Shown: positions 12,901 through 24,900 of the stretch, piece by piece
Layout of the letters: every line of letters starts with the position of its first letter
How positions within the stretch are numbered: position 1 is the first letter of the stretch
Assembly: GCA_948474755.1 (NCBI GenBank)
Contig: CAOLHI010000935.1
Location: forward strand, 248,001 to 312,000
Reading direction: 5' to 3'
Length of the DNA stretch: 64,000 nt
DNA from: Ctenosaura bakeri
Lineage: Eukaryota; Chordata; Lepidosauria; Squamata; Iguanidae
Notes under the pieces: model-generated
Seen by the model: only the letters and a program-made list of their open reading frames with translations
The model's database searches: none
Told to the model about the DNA's origin: nothing
Position numbers and translations under genes: made by a program

Positions 12901-15900
12901 CTTGAGGTGGGTCACAATTAAATGGCAACAAATATAATTTAAAAAAAGAAACATAAATTATTATGCGCAAACAATGATGACCTCAAGGCATTTTCATTTA
13001 GTTCTGAAAAGTGAAAAGAGTATTAAGATCCAACCAATGCTTGGAGGGGAAAACATTCCACAATCAGGATGTTACAGCTGAAAAGGCCCTCTGGTGAGTT
13101 GCAGATTTTGAAACTGAACAGAGGAATCAGTGCAACTAAACAGAATTTTCTACTGATGTCTGAAGTCTAATAATGAATTCAAATATGCCTTCTATCACAA
13201 GGGTTGCAGAATCCAGAAATCAGTGCACCGTGTAAAATGTCTTGTGCCTAGTCCAACTGCATTTTATTTTTAATAAGATTACGCAATTACAATAGCTCAA
13301 GAAGATAATCTAAAGACTGAAAGGCAATCCAACCAATTAAGACAGGGAGTCATCATTGGCAAACAATCAGGCACACCAACAGCCAAACCAAGCAAATTTG
13401 TGCTCAATATATTCAGTAAGAAATGTGCAAGCTGGGCCTTCTGCCATCTGCTCTGTGGTTTCTCTCCATCTGACCTTAATGTGGACTGGAGAAGATTCAA
13501 TAAACAGATTTATACAATGCCAAAAATGGGTTCATTTGCTGCTGTTCTGCTTGCTGCTGCCACCATGAGCACCATTCATAATGAGAAGTGCCATTTGCAA
13601 CCTGCAAGTCAGTTGATAACTAGAACTCAGTAAAGAGGCACACATGGTTCTTCCACACCCCCAACAAGCAGGCATATCAAAGATTCTTGAGAGTGCCTTG
13701 ACTGACACCATCCACCCAATAGGTATACATTGCTATTTGATGTTCCAGCATTATAAAGGAACACTGGAACTAGAAAATCACTGACAATTTATATGTAACT
13801 TTCTGATATAAACCCAATGTCACCACTGTGCAAAGTATTTCAGCATTAAGGTACAAACTGTCAATAGCTCTGTGGCTGGCACATGCCATGGACAGTCATC
13901 CATCCAACTTGCATTAAGCAGAGCCACAACCACAACTTTTCTACAACAGCAAACAAAGACTAATTATACCCTGCTCCTTGTTAAGTTATCTGGCACAGAC
14001 ACAGGTGTAAAATCAGCAACAGCATTTCATGTCAGCCAGCCTAAGACTTCATCCGGTTTTCTCTCAATGCAGATGAGAGTTTGATGAAAGACAGCAATTT
14101 CAAAAAATTGCATTCATCTTTAGGTGTTTTATCCTTTTGCTACAGCCTTCTAGTGCTGCCTTTCCTGGCCTGGTCCCTTCCACATGTGTTTGGCCACATT
14201 TCCTTTAATTCTCAGCCACTATCACCAATGGATGATGGGAGTTGTAACTACACATATGGTGAGCATCAAGTTGGACAAACTTATTTTCTTGGGTTTCCAG
14301 CAATTCAGTTAGGTGACATGTTTCTTGGTTATTGGAAAGTGAAAAGTACAACCATAACAATGATGGGAAGGAGGCCTCATTTGGATTCTTACCTCTTCTG
14401 GCTCAATCAGCTTGAATTCCATGCCCCTTCCAGTCCATGCAATAAAGTGAGCATTGGCTGGGTCATCAAGGAGTGTGACAAGAAACTGCCAGAGCTGGAG
14501 TGACCCTCGTCTTTGGTAAGGAGGTCCTTCACGGTATACTGTGGGTTCTTGCTTCACTTTACCTGTATACAGCAATAAACACCATTTAGAACTGACATTT
14601 AAAGACCCTCACCTTTACATGCAGCAGATTGCTCTGGATCTCAAAACGCTTTTAGAAGTGACTGAAAATCTAACCAATGTGTGTCCAGTGCTTACCTTCC
14701 ATTCTTTCTGGTACAACGCAAGTATCATCAAAGTACAATCGAGCATCTTTGTCATAGGAGAACCCTAGTTAAGGGAGAAGACACATTTATTAGCTCATAA
14801 GTTATATTTTATTTTTTTCAAAGCTTGGAAAATTACTTTTCTGGACTAAAATTCCTAGAAGCTCCGAGCTACCATATTACTGTTACACACACTGTTGGGC
14901 TGTTCATTGTTTGCTTCTTGGCAGCAATGTTAGTTATTCAGTCAATTATTAAAGTTTACACGCAAGGCCCCAAAATGCTCATTTGCAAATATGCTGGCTG
15001 CTGCTTCTGTGACTCCTAGGACTTGTCCAGACAACAGATTCCCACAATTTACACAGAAGTGTTAAATTGCAAATGCCATTAAAAAGTTTTGCATACAGAG
15101 TAGCACCAAATCAAATAGGCTTCTTGAACTTCAGTTGCTCAGTTGAATTTCATTCTGCCATTAAGACTGGCAGACACAAGTATGGACTCTGGTTGTTAGT
15201 TGATTTGGGCAGCATTTTATTCCAGTTCTGTTCAGACATTGCCAGGTGGGCAATGCTTCACTGCTTTGTACACATGTGTGTGAGAGAAATGGCTTGCTCA
15301 GATAATCTTCCACTGCAGCCAGACTTTTATAGCAACTCCTGTCACCATGGCAGCTGGCACTGCCAGCTAATATGCCAGAGGAGGAGGCAGGATGGAAGAA
15401 ATCACTCTGTGGGTAAAATGGAAGCAGTCATATCCATTTCTAGAAAAAGAAATTGGTGACAGGCATAGTGAATTTCTGATGGGTTGTCAAAGGGCAGTGT
15501 CAGTCTACATGCATTCTAGCAAGGGAACCAGGACAATCTGCAATAAGATGTGGAGGATTTAGCAAAGTACAATATATCGTCCATCATCATCTGAATAAAA
15601 CAGGCTTTCCTGGTCCAGTTAATGTGATGGTGTAAAGACACAATTTACAGCACTATTAACAGGGTGGCACACTGGCCCTCATGTAAATTGGCCACAATAG
15701 CCAGATGATTCAAGGGGGTCTTGCCTCCTAAAGTAGCTTTTCCAAAATCCAAGTAGGCCACAATTATTATTGTGAGAATTAATCTGCCTGATTATTCCCA
15801 TAAAGCAATGGGAAACTGAGGCTGAGAGACAGCGGCCTGCCTAGAATTTCTTTTTGAGTTTATCAGTGAGATTTGAATCAGCAAGAGAAAAGTCAGAAAT

Positions 15901-18900
15901 TAGCAAGGAAAGAGCCACAAAACAATGCACAGTATTAAAAAGACGAGAAATATCAAGTGTAGTGTAGTTGCGGCTACACACGAGGAATGCCCTTGCTTGC
16001 ATCTCACTGATCTTATGCAGGCCACTTTCTCTTTCCCTTGGTTCCCCTCTGAGTTACGGGAGCAATCACACAGCCTTGGACTGTTGTAAGGATTATTTAA
16101 AAAAAAATTCTGACTACTTTTAACCATTATACAAATGTTTACTAGTTGGTGCTTTGCACTGTTTCCCTGATATTTCCTGTTGTGTTGCAGACCTTCTAAG
16201 CAGAGGCACAGAAGTCAATGCTAATAGTTCCATAGAATTAGAAGACTTGACATGGACCTCTGAGGTCATTTAGTCTAACATCAGTGTATGATCAATGAGT
16301 CAGGAGGAACTACAGTGTTTCTGATGAGACAACTGTCCAACCTCTGCCTAAATACTTCCACCCAAGAGAACCCACTATTTTCTGGTAGGTTTGGCCATCA
16401 GGAAGTTTCTCCCCATATCTGAGGGAAATAGGGCTTGGTTGCAACTTCCCCCCACTGATTCTCATTCTGTCCTATGGAGCAAGAGAGACTAAATCTGCTC
16501 CATCTTCTGCCTTTAGATATATGAAGACTGCGATCACGTCTCTTCCTAATCTTCTCTTTCCCAGGCTGAACATAACCACCTCTTTCAAGTGGTTTCCAGA
16601 GAGAATATTCCCCCACTCTCTTACTGTTGGGATAATCACATCCAGCTCCATATTCACATTCCTCAATTTTATTTCAAGCTTATGCAGACATGTGTAACTT
16701 CATCTATGTATCTAGCTGACTGCTCACTTACCATCATGACTGTTGGGGAAGTAGCCTCCTCCTCTCACATACGCTGACTGGCAGTTAGGCACTTCTAAAA
16801 TAAAGAGGGAGACAGAGTCAATAAACACCCCAAACTGCATGCACTTCTCTTCTTGTTCAGATTAAGTAGCAGACATATCTGCAAAGAAGATCCTAAATAT
16901 ACCCGGTATATAGATTTGTGTGGTTCCACTTGGCTGCTGGAAATAGCAGAATTTTTGAGAAGTATAGTTCAAAGACACTATCCCTCCACAATAAATGCTT
17001 TGCAAAGTGCATCCTCCATCCAACAGGAAAGAGGTGCTTTTCTGTTCCCCTGTACTCAAAGACTGTGACCCTATCCAGACTTACTTTAGAACAAACTCCA
17101 TTGAGCCCAGTGTTGCTTGGTACTCAGTAAAAATACAGAGCAGTTCAGGAATGTATTTTCTTCCAGCTAGAGAAGTGTATCTACTCTACAGCATTATAGC
17201 AGTTGGATACCACTTTAACTATCATGGCTCCAGCCTATGGAATCCTGGGATTTTCCGTTTGATGAGGCACTTAGAATTCTCTGCTAAAGAACGCCAGTCT
17301 TGTCCTTTGAATTACAGTCCTTAAGGTTACTCGGAAAAGACAGAGTGAGGGTACCTTGGGATTTGTATTTCAGAGAAGTAAACTAGAGCTCAGTAGCAGA
17401 ACATTTTAAGTACTCTGCATCAAACTACAAATCCCAGTAGGATGGAGCCAAGTGGTAACAAACTGTCCTATGTATACACTTGGAGAGATATTGAACAGAC
17501 CACAATAGGATTGCCCGAAGAACACAGAAAGCTCCCTTAGAGGACTTTGACTGGCAGTGACTCTCCAGGATTTCAGGTAGGAGTCTTCTCAGCCCTGTCA
17601 CCCATCCAAGTACTAACTAGGCCCAGCCCTGTTTAGTTTCCAACATCAGGTGAGACTAGCTGTGTTCAGGGTGGAGGTGGTTGTTGTTTTAGTTTGTGTG
17701 TTGCGAAGTTGTTTCTGATTTATGGTGAACCTAAGGTGATCATATCATGGGGTTTTCTTGGCAAGAGTTCCTCAGAGAGGGTCTGTCCTTGCCTTCCTCT
17801 GAGAATGGGAGAGTGTGACTTGCTTAAGGTGAGTTTCTATTGCTGAGTTTCTATTGCTGAGCAGGGATTTGAACCCTGGTCTCAAGAGTTGTAGCCCAGT
17901 ACTCAAACCACTACACCATGCTGGATCTTGTGGTGGTATGGTTTTATAATCAATGTTCCTGAATTTAAATTTGACAAAATCTCTGCCTAAATTACCATGC
18001 ATCAGATTACAGAGAAATGTTAACATCATGAGCAGAGAGAGTGGTCCTATGAAGGTTTCTCTAAGCCTGGATTCAAATGAATGTTGCATTCAAAGAGTTA
18101 AAACTCACTGGGTTGGTAAGATTCCCATTACTGTGCAGTAAAAAGCTACAGGCCCAACCAACTCTCTGTGTTGTTGTAGTCATCATCATACACAGTATTT
18201 ACAGGAAGCCATCATAAGTGGGCGTCTGGAGGCAAACCTCAGCAATGGAACTCATGTTCTCCCCAAACCAATGTGAATAATAGTCCCAGTAAACAAAACT
18301 TTGAATTATTCAGATTCCTGAGATGGCTACAAGGTGTTCAGACAAGTGAGATGGTAAAATGTTTCCAAGAATGAGAAAACGAATGTATTAAAAAATCTAT
18401 ACTGTAATGATGTTTTGAAGGTCTAGTCTTTCAAATTTCCACACAATGGTGAAGCAAGTATAAATAGGATTATGAACATATGACGCTGGCACTGGTTCAG
18501 ACCACTGGTCCATCTAGCACAGTACTGCTGGAACTGGCTCTCCAGGATCCCAGGCCAATCACCCTTCCACTACCTGATCCTTTGTACTGGAAGCATCAGG
18601 TATTGAATTTAGACTTTATGTGTGAAAAGCATGTATGTGTTCTATCTCTGAGGAATCTACCACTCCTCATATAATTTCCTAGGATCTAGGGGGAAAAATT
18701 CCAAAGAGACAGTAGGTCTCCAATGTAAGTTATTGTGACCCTTCTCCCATGTACTAATTACCTACTGGGATTAGGCATAAAGTGGCAAGATGAATCAACA
18801 ACTAAATAGGAGATGTCCTGAATTAGTGGGCAATAATATGATCCCTTGAAAAATCAGGTACATCATATTGTTCCTGGAAGTTGCAACATGATCCACCTCA

Positions 18901-21900
18901 TTGCTGCAGCTGTCTCTCCCCAGGAGGCACTGCCTTCCTGACAGCATGCAGAGGAAATCCTTATGAACCTGAAGGTTAGAAGACTGGAAAAGGGTATCCA
19001 AACCACTCCCAGGGGGAGGATCTAAAATTCAGACTTCGTATTTTGCATTCCTTCTGAGAACACGTGAGAAGCAGTGAAAGAAGAAGGGAACAAATTCTTT
19101 CAACTTTAGATCTTCTCCCATCTGTTCCCCCCTGCCTCTGAGAGGTCATGGTATTTTTAGGCCTAAGGCGATTTGCAGTTATGGAGTGGGCCCAGCACCA
19201 ACAGCAGCTGCACAATCGGACAAACGATCAGGCCTTCCCTTCCTTGACATCCCTGTTCCCCCCTGTCCAAATGTCCCAGAGGGAGCATTCAGAAGCGACC
19301 CAAAGTCAACTGCAGGTTCATAGCTACCCAGCAGTGAACAGACAGTGGAAAGGGGAAGAGCTTTTGTATAGGAGTGTGCAAGTCTGGTTCTCTCTTCATC
19401 TCCACACCAGGCCACCCTCCTCTTGCTGCCCTCCAGTAATACGTTCAGATTATGGAAGCTTAGATTCTGCTACATCTGTTGAATGCCTCATTTTAAAATT
19501 TATTTATTTTTTTTAAGCCAGAAAGATAATCTAGCATTCTAAGTAGGTTAAACATTGCCACAAAAGGCAGCTGCTGCTGCGTGTTTTCCTTCAGCAGAAA
19601 GAGCACAAACCACACTTTTCAAGGAATGGTGAGTAAGGTGGGAAGAGGCAAGGAGAAGCCTCAGAAAGAAATTCAGCAACAGTGCAGAGGAGCACCAGGT
19701 AGGTGGTCTACAAGAATAATTAATGGTCATGTCCTCCATCTCTTCTTCCTGGTGAGAACAAGAGGGGAGCAGGTGCCACAATTGCTTGTCAAGCAGAGCA
19801 GAAGCATCTGAAATGCTGCACAAGCACACACACACACATGCTTCTGTGCAAAAGATTCTTCACAGAGTGTATCGACATTACACACTTATAACAGATTTTT
19901 TTTTAAAAAATTGATACTTTTAAATTCAGTTTTAACATAATAGTTTCCTTTAACACAGTAGATGGTTTCACTGCATTTTAAGAATAAGATTTTATAAGTC
20001 TTTAAACTCTACATATTCTTTATATCTGTACTTGTTTTAATTTTGTAAGGCCCAGTTCTGGCAGAAAAGGCAGGATATAGAATGAATGAATGAATGAATG
20101 AATGAATGAATGAATGAATGAATGCCATTACTGCATGGTGTAGAGACACTACAAAAGGTGTGAATCATGTGGCCTCTGTAACATTGAACTGCAAGTACTA
20201 GCACCACAGGATAGTGCATCCAATAGTGAAGGATGTTGAGAACTGCAGTTCAACAACATCAGGAGGGCCACTTGTTTCTCATTCCTGCACTACAAAGATC
20301 ACCAAAGGCTCAAAATGTCCATATTGTTGCTGAGAAGCATAAGCAATACTATTACACAAAGGTAATAGAGCAAGAATTATTTCACCCTCTCAAAAGACTG
20401 CGAGGTATAATGAATACAAAGCAGAATTAATACCGATGGTATTAAGGCTGTTTTATGTACTGTATGACAGTTATCGAAAACAAAGGTCCACCTGTATGTG
20501 GCCAGGAGAGACCTAAGCCACTCACTCACCTGAATCAATGCAGTAATCCCTGGGCTCTTGCTTGATTCCCATTGGAGACTGGAATCCATGTGCTGGCGGG
20601 CCTGGAATGCCTGGGACCCCATGATCATAGAGTGGGTCATGGTATTCCTGCTTGAATCCCTGAGGAGGATGGGTGGCAGCAGGGACAATAGGCTCTGACA
20701 TCTGCCTGTGGTAGACTGGACGATTGTCCCCAGAAAGGCCAGGTGGAGGATATGGGTGGCAAGGTTCAGACATCTGTCTCTGAAACCTTTGTGAAAATGA
20801 GAAAGAGAGAGAGAGAGAGAATTGATTATTACCACAGTTAACAGATCCCATGATGGTCTTATTTGAGATTGCTTTGCTAGCCAAGGATGCTTTCAAAAGG
20901 TTTGTTTCAGACCCAGAATCATCTATTCAGAGGTCACCCATAATCAAAATCCATTTGTACTATCAATAGCCTAATAACTGTGACAACATCAGTTCATTAT
21001 GATGAGACTGAACAAGGTGGTCTCCAGTTGTTGCATTTGTGGAACCATGACCAAAGGGGAGGAGCATACAACCTTGTCTGCTCACAAGATGCTCACATCA
21101 GAGTCACTTTGTGGCAAAACACATGCCTTGTTTTGAAAATGAATTCTAGAACAAATGGAGCTATAATCAAAAGAAACAGCAGCTGTGAGATAGGGATTGT
21201 GGTATTGAAAGACTGCATCCAGTTGGCCCAAGCTACAGATTTGTTCTTATATGTGAAGTCAAGTCAGCTTCAACTAATGGCACACCTATGAACGGGAGAC
21301 CTCCTAAAGACTTTGTGATTAAAAGACCAGCTCTTGTCTTGCAAACACAGGGCTTTGACTCCCTTGATTGAGTCTATCTGCCCCAATACAGTCTCCCTCT
21401 TCTCCTGCTGCCCCAGCATTACCAAGCACTATTTACTGAGCATTAAGTTTCAGACAGTGGAATGAATAAGCAAAAGAATCCTTTGAACTTCATCAAGCTC
21501 TTTGCCAACTTCTTGGTAATTAACTGCATCAGATTCTGGTTTTGAAAAAATAAGTTATACAAGAGGTCTGGAAAGAGAAATATTTTCTTCTTGCACATGT
21601 TACTTGTCAGTGTTCTAACAAGTGTAAGGTAAATCTTAGGGGGTTTTCATATTGAGTACTGTTTACTAGTTACAAAATATTATTTTGAGCAGATTTATGT
21701 GGTTTTTTTTTTACATTTTAAAGTGAACCCATTAAAAAGTAGCATTTTTAAAATGAGCAATATTAGTTCATACTCATGAAGTAAATAAATTACCCTCACA
21801 CAAAAAGTTTTTTTTTACAGGTAATGATAATATGTGAGTTTTCCCCCACCAGTAATGCTTCCAAGCTCTACACAGACCTCTCAGTTTTTATATTTTCACT

Positions 21901-24900
21901 GAAAAACAGGTGAACTGGAATAAAACGGCAGCACTGAGGGGCTAGAACAGGGCTCAAATTCAGATGCCATGAGAAAACAGTATCAAGACAAAACCCACTG
22001 ATTGTTCTCTGCAGAAGCACCAGAGACAGCTCTCTCATGCCAACCAGCCCTTCGGCAGGTCAAGAACATCCCCACTGAGAGAAACAATCAACTTGCCCTT
22101 TGTTGAAGAACAGGAACACAGCTACTTTGCTGTGGCCACATTTCACTCCACTGAAGCAAACAAGTGGTTACGTAATTCTGAATCCACTCAGCAATCTGTG
22201 AATACCAAGTGGCTGCTAATCTGCCTACAAGACTGAGGATTAAGCCTTTAACTCTCCATGCAGGAGGAAATATGTGTGCTTTCGGGAGAGCAGTTGTGCT
22301 GCATAGGACACACAGAACATGCTCCTAGCATGAGAGCAGTGGAGCTCACAGCCACAGCTAATGTTTCAGATGAAAACTTACTGTGAATGCCACTCTAACC
22401 TAGGGATTTCCAGTAGTTTGAAATGAGAATTTGAGGGGAGTAGGAAAGACCAGATTACAGAGCAATTGCTTTCGCTTAATGGCATTTTTGTACTAGCCAG
22501 GTTTGGGATTCTGGGAGTTGTAGTGTCCAAAAGATCATTTTTCCAAGCTTTATTTTAGACGTTAGCTAAGCACCCTTGGTTCCTGGTTAGGTACTGATAT
22601 GCACCAAGACCTGATTGAACTCTTAAAGGCTAAATCCAATTACTAGTCCCACCTTGAGTAGACCTATCAAGTCAACTGCTGAATGGTGAGTAAAGCCCAA
22701 TTATACTTTCAATGGGTCTGCTTTATTTGGGATTAGCAATTGGATTTAGACCTACATGTGTGGGAAAGGACGAGGGTAGAGTAGGGTGATTCTCCCTGGG
22801 TACCCCCATTTTCTCATAGGAACCAGCTGATGCACCAGACAGTTACACAGGCCAGCTTTTCCCAACCAGAAAGCAGCAGGCCATATTAAAGCCCCGGGGC
22901 TTTTTGTACGGTGGTCACCAAAGGCAGGTCTGTTAATTCCCCCCAATCCTGTCCCCAACACTACAGATCAGGCATGTCTGATAAGTTCTCAAATGAATTA
23001 AATAGGGGGGATAGGGTAAGAACAAAAAAAATCTTGATCTCCTGAGATCTCGGCTTCTGATCTGTGAGAGGCTGGTAGGCAAGCACACACTCTCCCTCTG
23101 CTGAATTCTGCAGCATCTTAGCACCTTGAAAGGCAACTGCTATCAATCAATGCCTTTCCCAAGCATCAAAAGGCACTCAGGCTCCATTTGGCCCTGTAAC
23201 ACGATCCTCCACAGCTGACAGGCCCAGATTATGCTACTTCCGATCCTTGTCCTTCTAACCTTTCCGAATGAAATTTTAGAGCTGTGCTGGTATGGCCTCT
23301 GCAGGAAGAGGCACTTCCAGATGGGACTGCGCAGAGTGTCCCTAGCATAGCTTTAAGGTCATTGGGAACTCATGGCCTGGTGGTGGTAGTGTGTTTATCT
23401 AAAAAGCAATTTTAAATACCAGTGATAGAAAAAGGTAATTTTTTTTATTGATTGGGTTTTTTATTTTTTTTATTGATTGAGAAAGATGAGATGAGATTTC
23501 TCTCTGGTGGTGAGCTCTTCTTTTGAAGCACTATTTTATTTTATTTCATGTTCCTGTGGACTAAATAAGTGTGATAAATAAAGCATTTCTCATTTCATTC
23601 TAATAAAAATAGCTTAATTTAGCCTTGTATACTAAACTTCAGCCACCACTCCTCCCAGCTGCTTCAACTGCTCCTGCATGAGTATTGATCCAATACTGCA
23701 AGGCCTGGGAATCTCTGGTCCTCTAGATGTGTTGGACTTCGACTCCCAGAAGCCTCAGACAGCACAGCCAATGGTAATAGATTATGGGAGCTGTAGTCTC
23801 AAATATCTGGAGTGCCAACAGCTCCCACCTCCGGCAATACCAGAATACCTTTATATATGGAGCAGAGGTACACCAAGGTACATACACACAGCTTTGCTGG
23901 ATATATTAGAAACTCCTCCTTGCCAAGTGCTGGTTAACATCAGGATGGCATCTGGAAGGTTCTGCATGCATGCAAACAGTGGAGGACACTTTGAAAAGTT
24001 CTCAACTGTGTGAAGCTGGAAAATCTAAAGTGGCTGAAAAAGCAGAGTGGTTTCCTCAACAGCAAACAGTGAACCCACATGAGAATCTATCTTTTGCTCT
24101 CGCTGTGAAATGCCATTGCTTCAGCTGGCTCTTACAGGGCTTCCAGATTCCAACAACAGTCTGGAGCCAACAGTGAGTTCCCTAGAAGAGTCAGGGAATG
24201 AGACAGAGAGACTCACAAATAACAGAAAGGTTGGGAAAGCCTTCAGAGAGGTTTGCACTAAGCACACAGGGTCATAAATTCCACTTCCCAGAGAAACAAC
24301 ACAAGGAAGCAGTAATATTTCACCAGTTACAGTGGGAAAGAGGAAGATACAAGTCCCAGAATGCCAATAATCTCTAGTGCATGGATATATAAGAAGCTGT
24401 CTAGAAAATCCAGATTTATTGCCAAAGGTATCTGTGTCAAGATCCAGTAAGGGAATAATACAAGACAAAATGCTCTGACCCTTGAATTTTTTTGGCACAT
24501 TTTGACACAAGGAGAATAATCAATCAATCTAAAGATCAATGAGAATGATAAGATCAATACAGAGATAGGATGTAAAATAAATGTAGGCAACCACAGAGAA
24601 TCTGATAGCTGCCCTATTTCTGGTTCCCCATGGAGTACTCCCAGTCATTTTTCTGTATCTTAAGTGGTCTAGAAGTTTATTCCTCTCAAAAGACAATCCA
24701 CTGCACTCATGCCCTGCTTGTGGGCTTCCTGTAGTTACTCATTGGCTACTGTATGAACAGAATGCTAGGCCCTTTTCGAATGGCATTCGCCATGTGAAAG
24801 GGCCTCTGGAACATCGCGCAATTGTGAGGAGCCGTCCACATGACGTCCTCACAATTGCACGATGCTGCTGGGGCTGGCAAGCGCCGATCGCACACTATTT

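Larger units (their letters stand above)
3582..14392 (-). other. ETV5: ETV5 intron 11 (10.8 kb)
   Basis: Large intron between the two halves of the ETS domain. Recognised contents are listed separately: MITE B, an inverted-repeat element near 4.9 kb, a CR1 LINE, an L1-type tail, microsatellites and an AT-rich hairpin. About 6.83-8.0 kb, 9.45-10.65 kb and 10.9-14.39 kb show no gene or repeat I can name, though 10.91-11.05 kb and 11.22-11.30 kb are A/T-rich and low in complexity. Confidence 0.85.
14765..16731 (-). other. ETV5: ETV5 intron 9 (2.0 kb)
   Basis: Holds a MIR-like relic (15765-15880) and an old CR1 fragment (16210-16620). The part 14770-15760 shows no gene or named repeat. Confidence 0.85.
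16795..20529 (-). other. ETV5: ETV5 intron 8 (3.7 kb)
   Basis: Holds an inverted-repeat element (17180-17470), three SINE copies (17540-17660, 17680-17930, 18478-18640), an (AATG)n array and a half copy of inverted-repeat family 2 (20224-20286). About 18.65-20.05 kb shows no gene or named repeat. Confidence 0.85.

Noticed and set aside
14081..14503. 140-codon open frame on the plus strand
   Set aside because: Antisense of ETV5 exon 11 and its flanks; the minus-strand ETS-domain reading explains the openness.
20081..20124. Possible CRISPR-like array
   Set aside because: It is a plain (AATG)11 microsatellite with no spacers; the window is eukaryotic.
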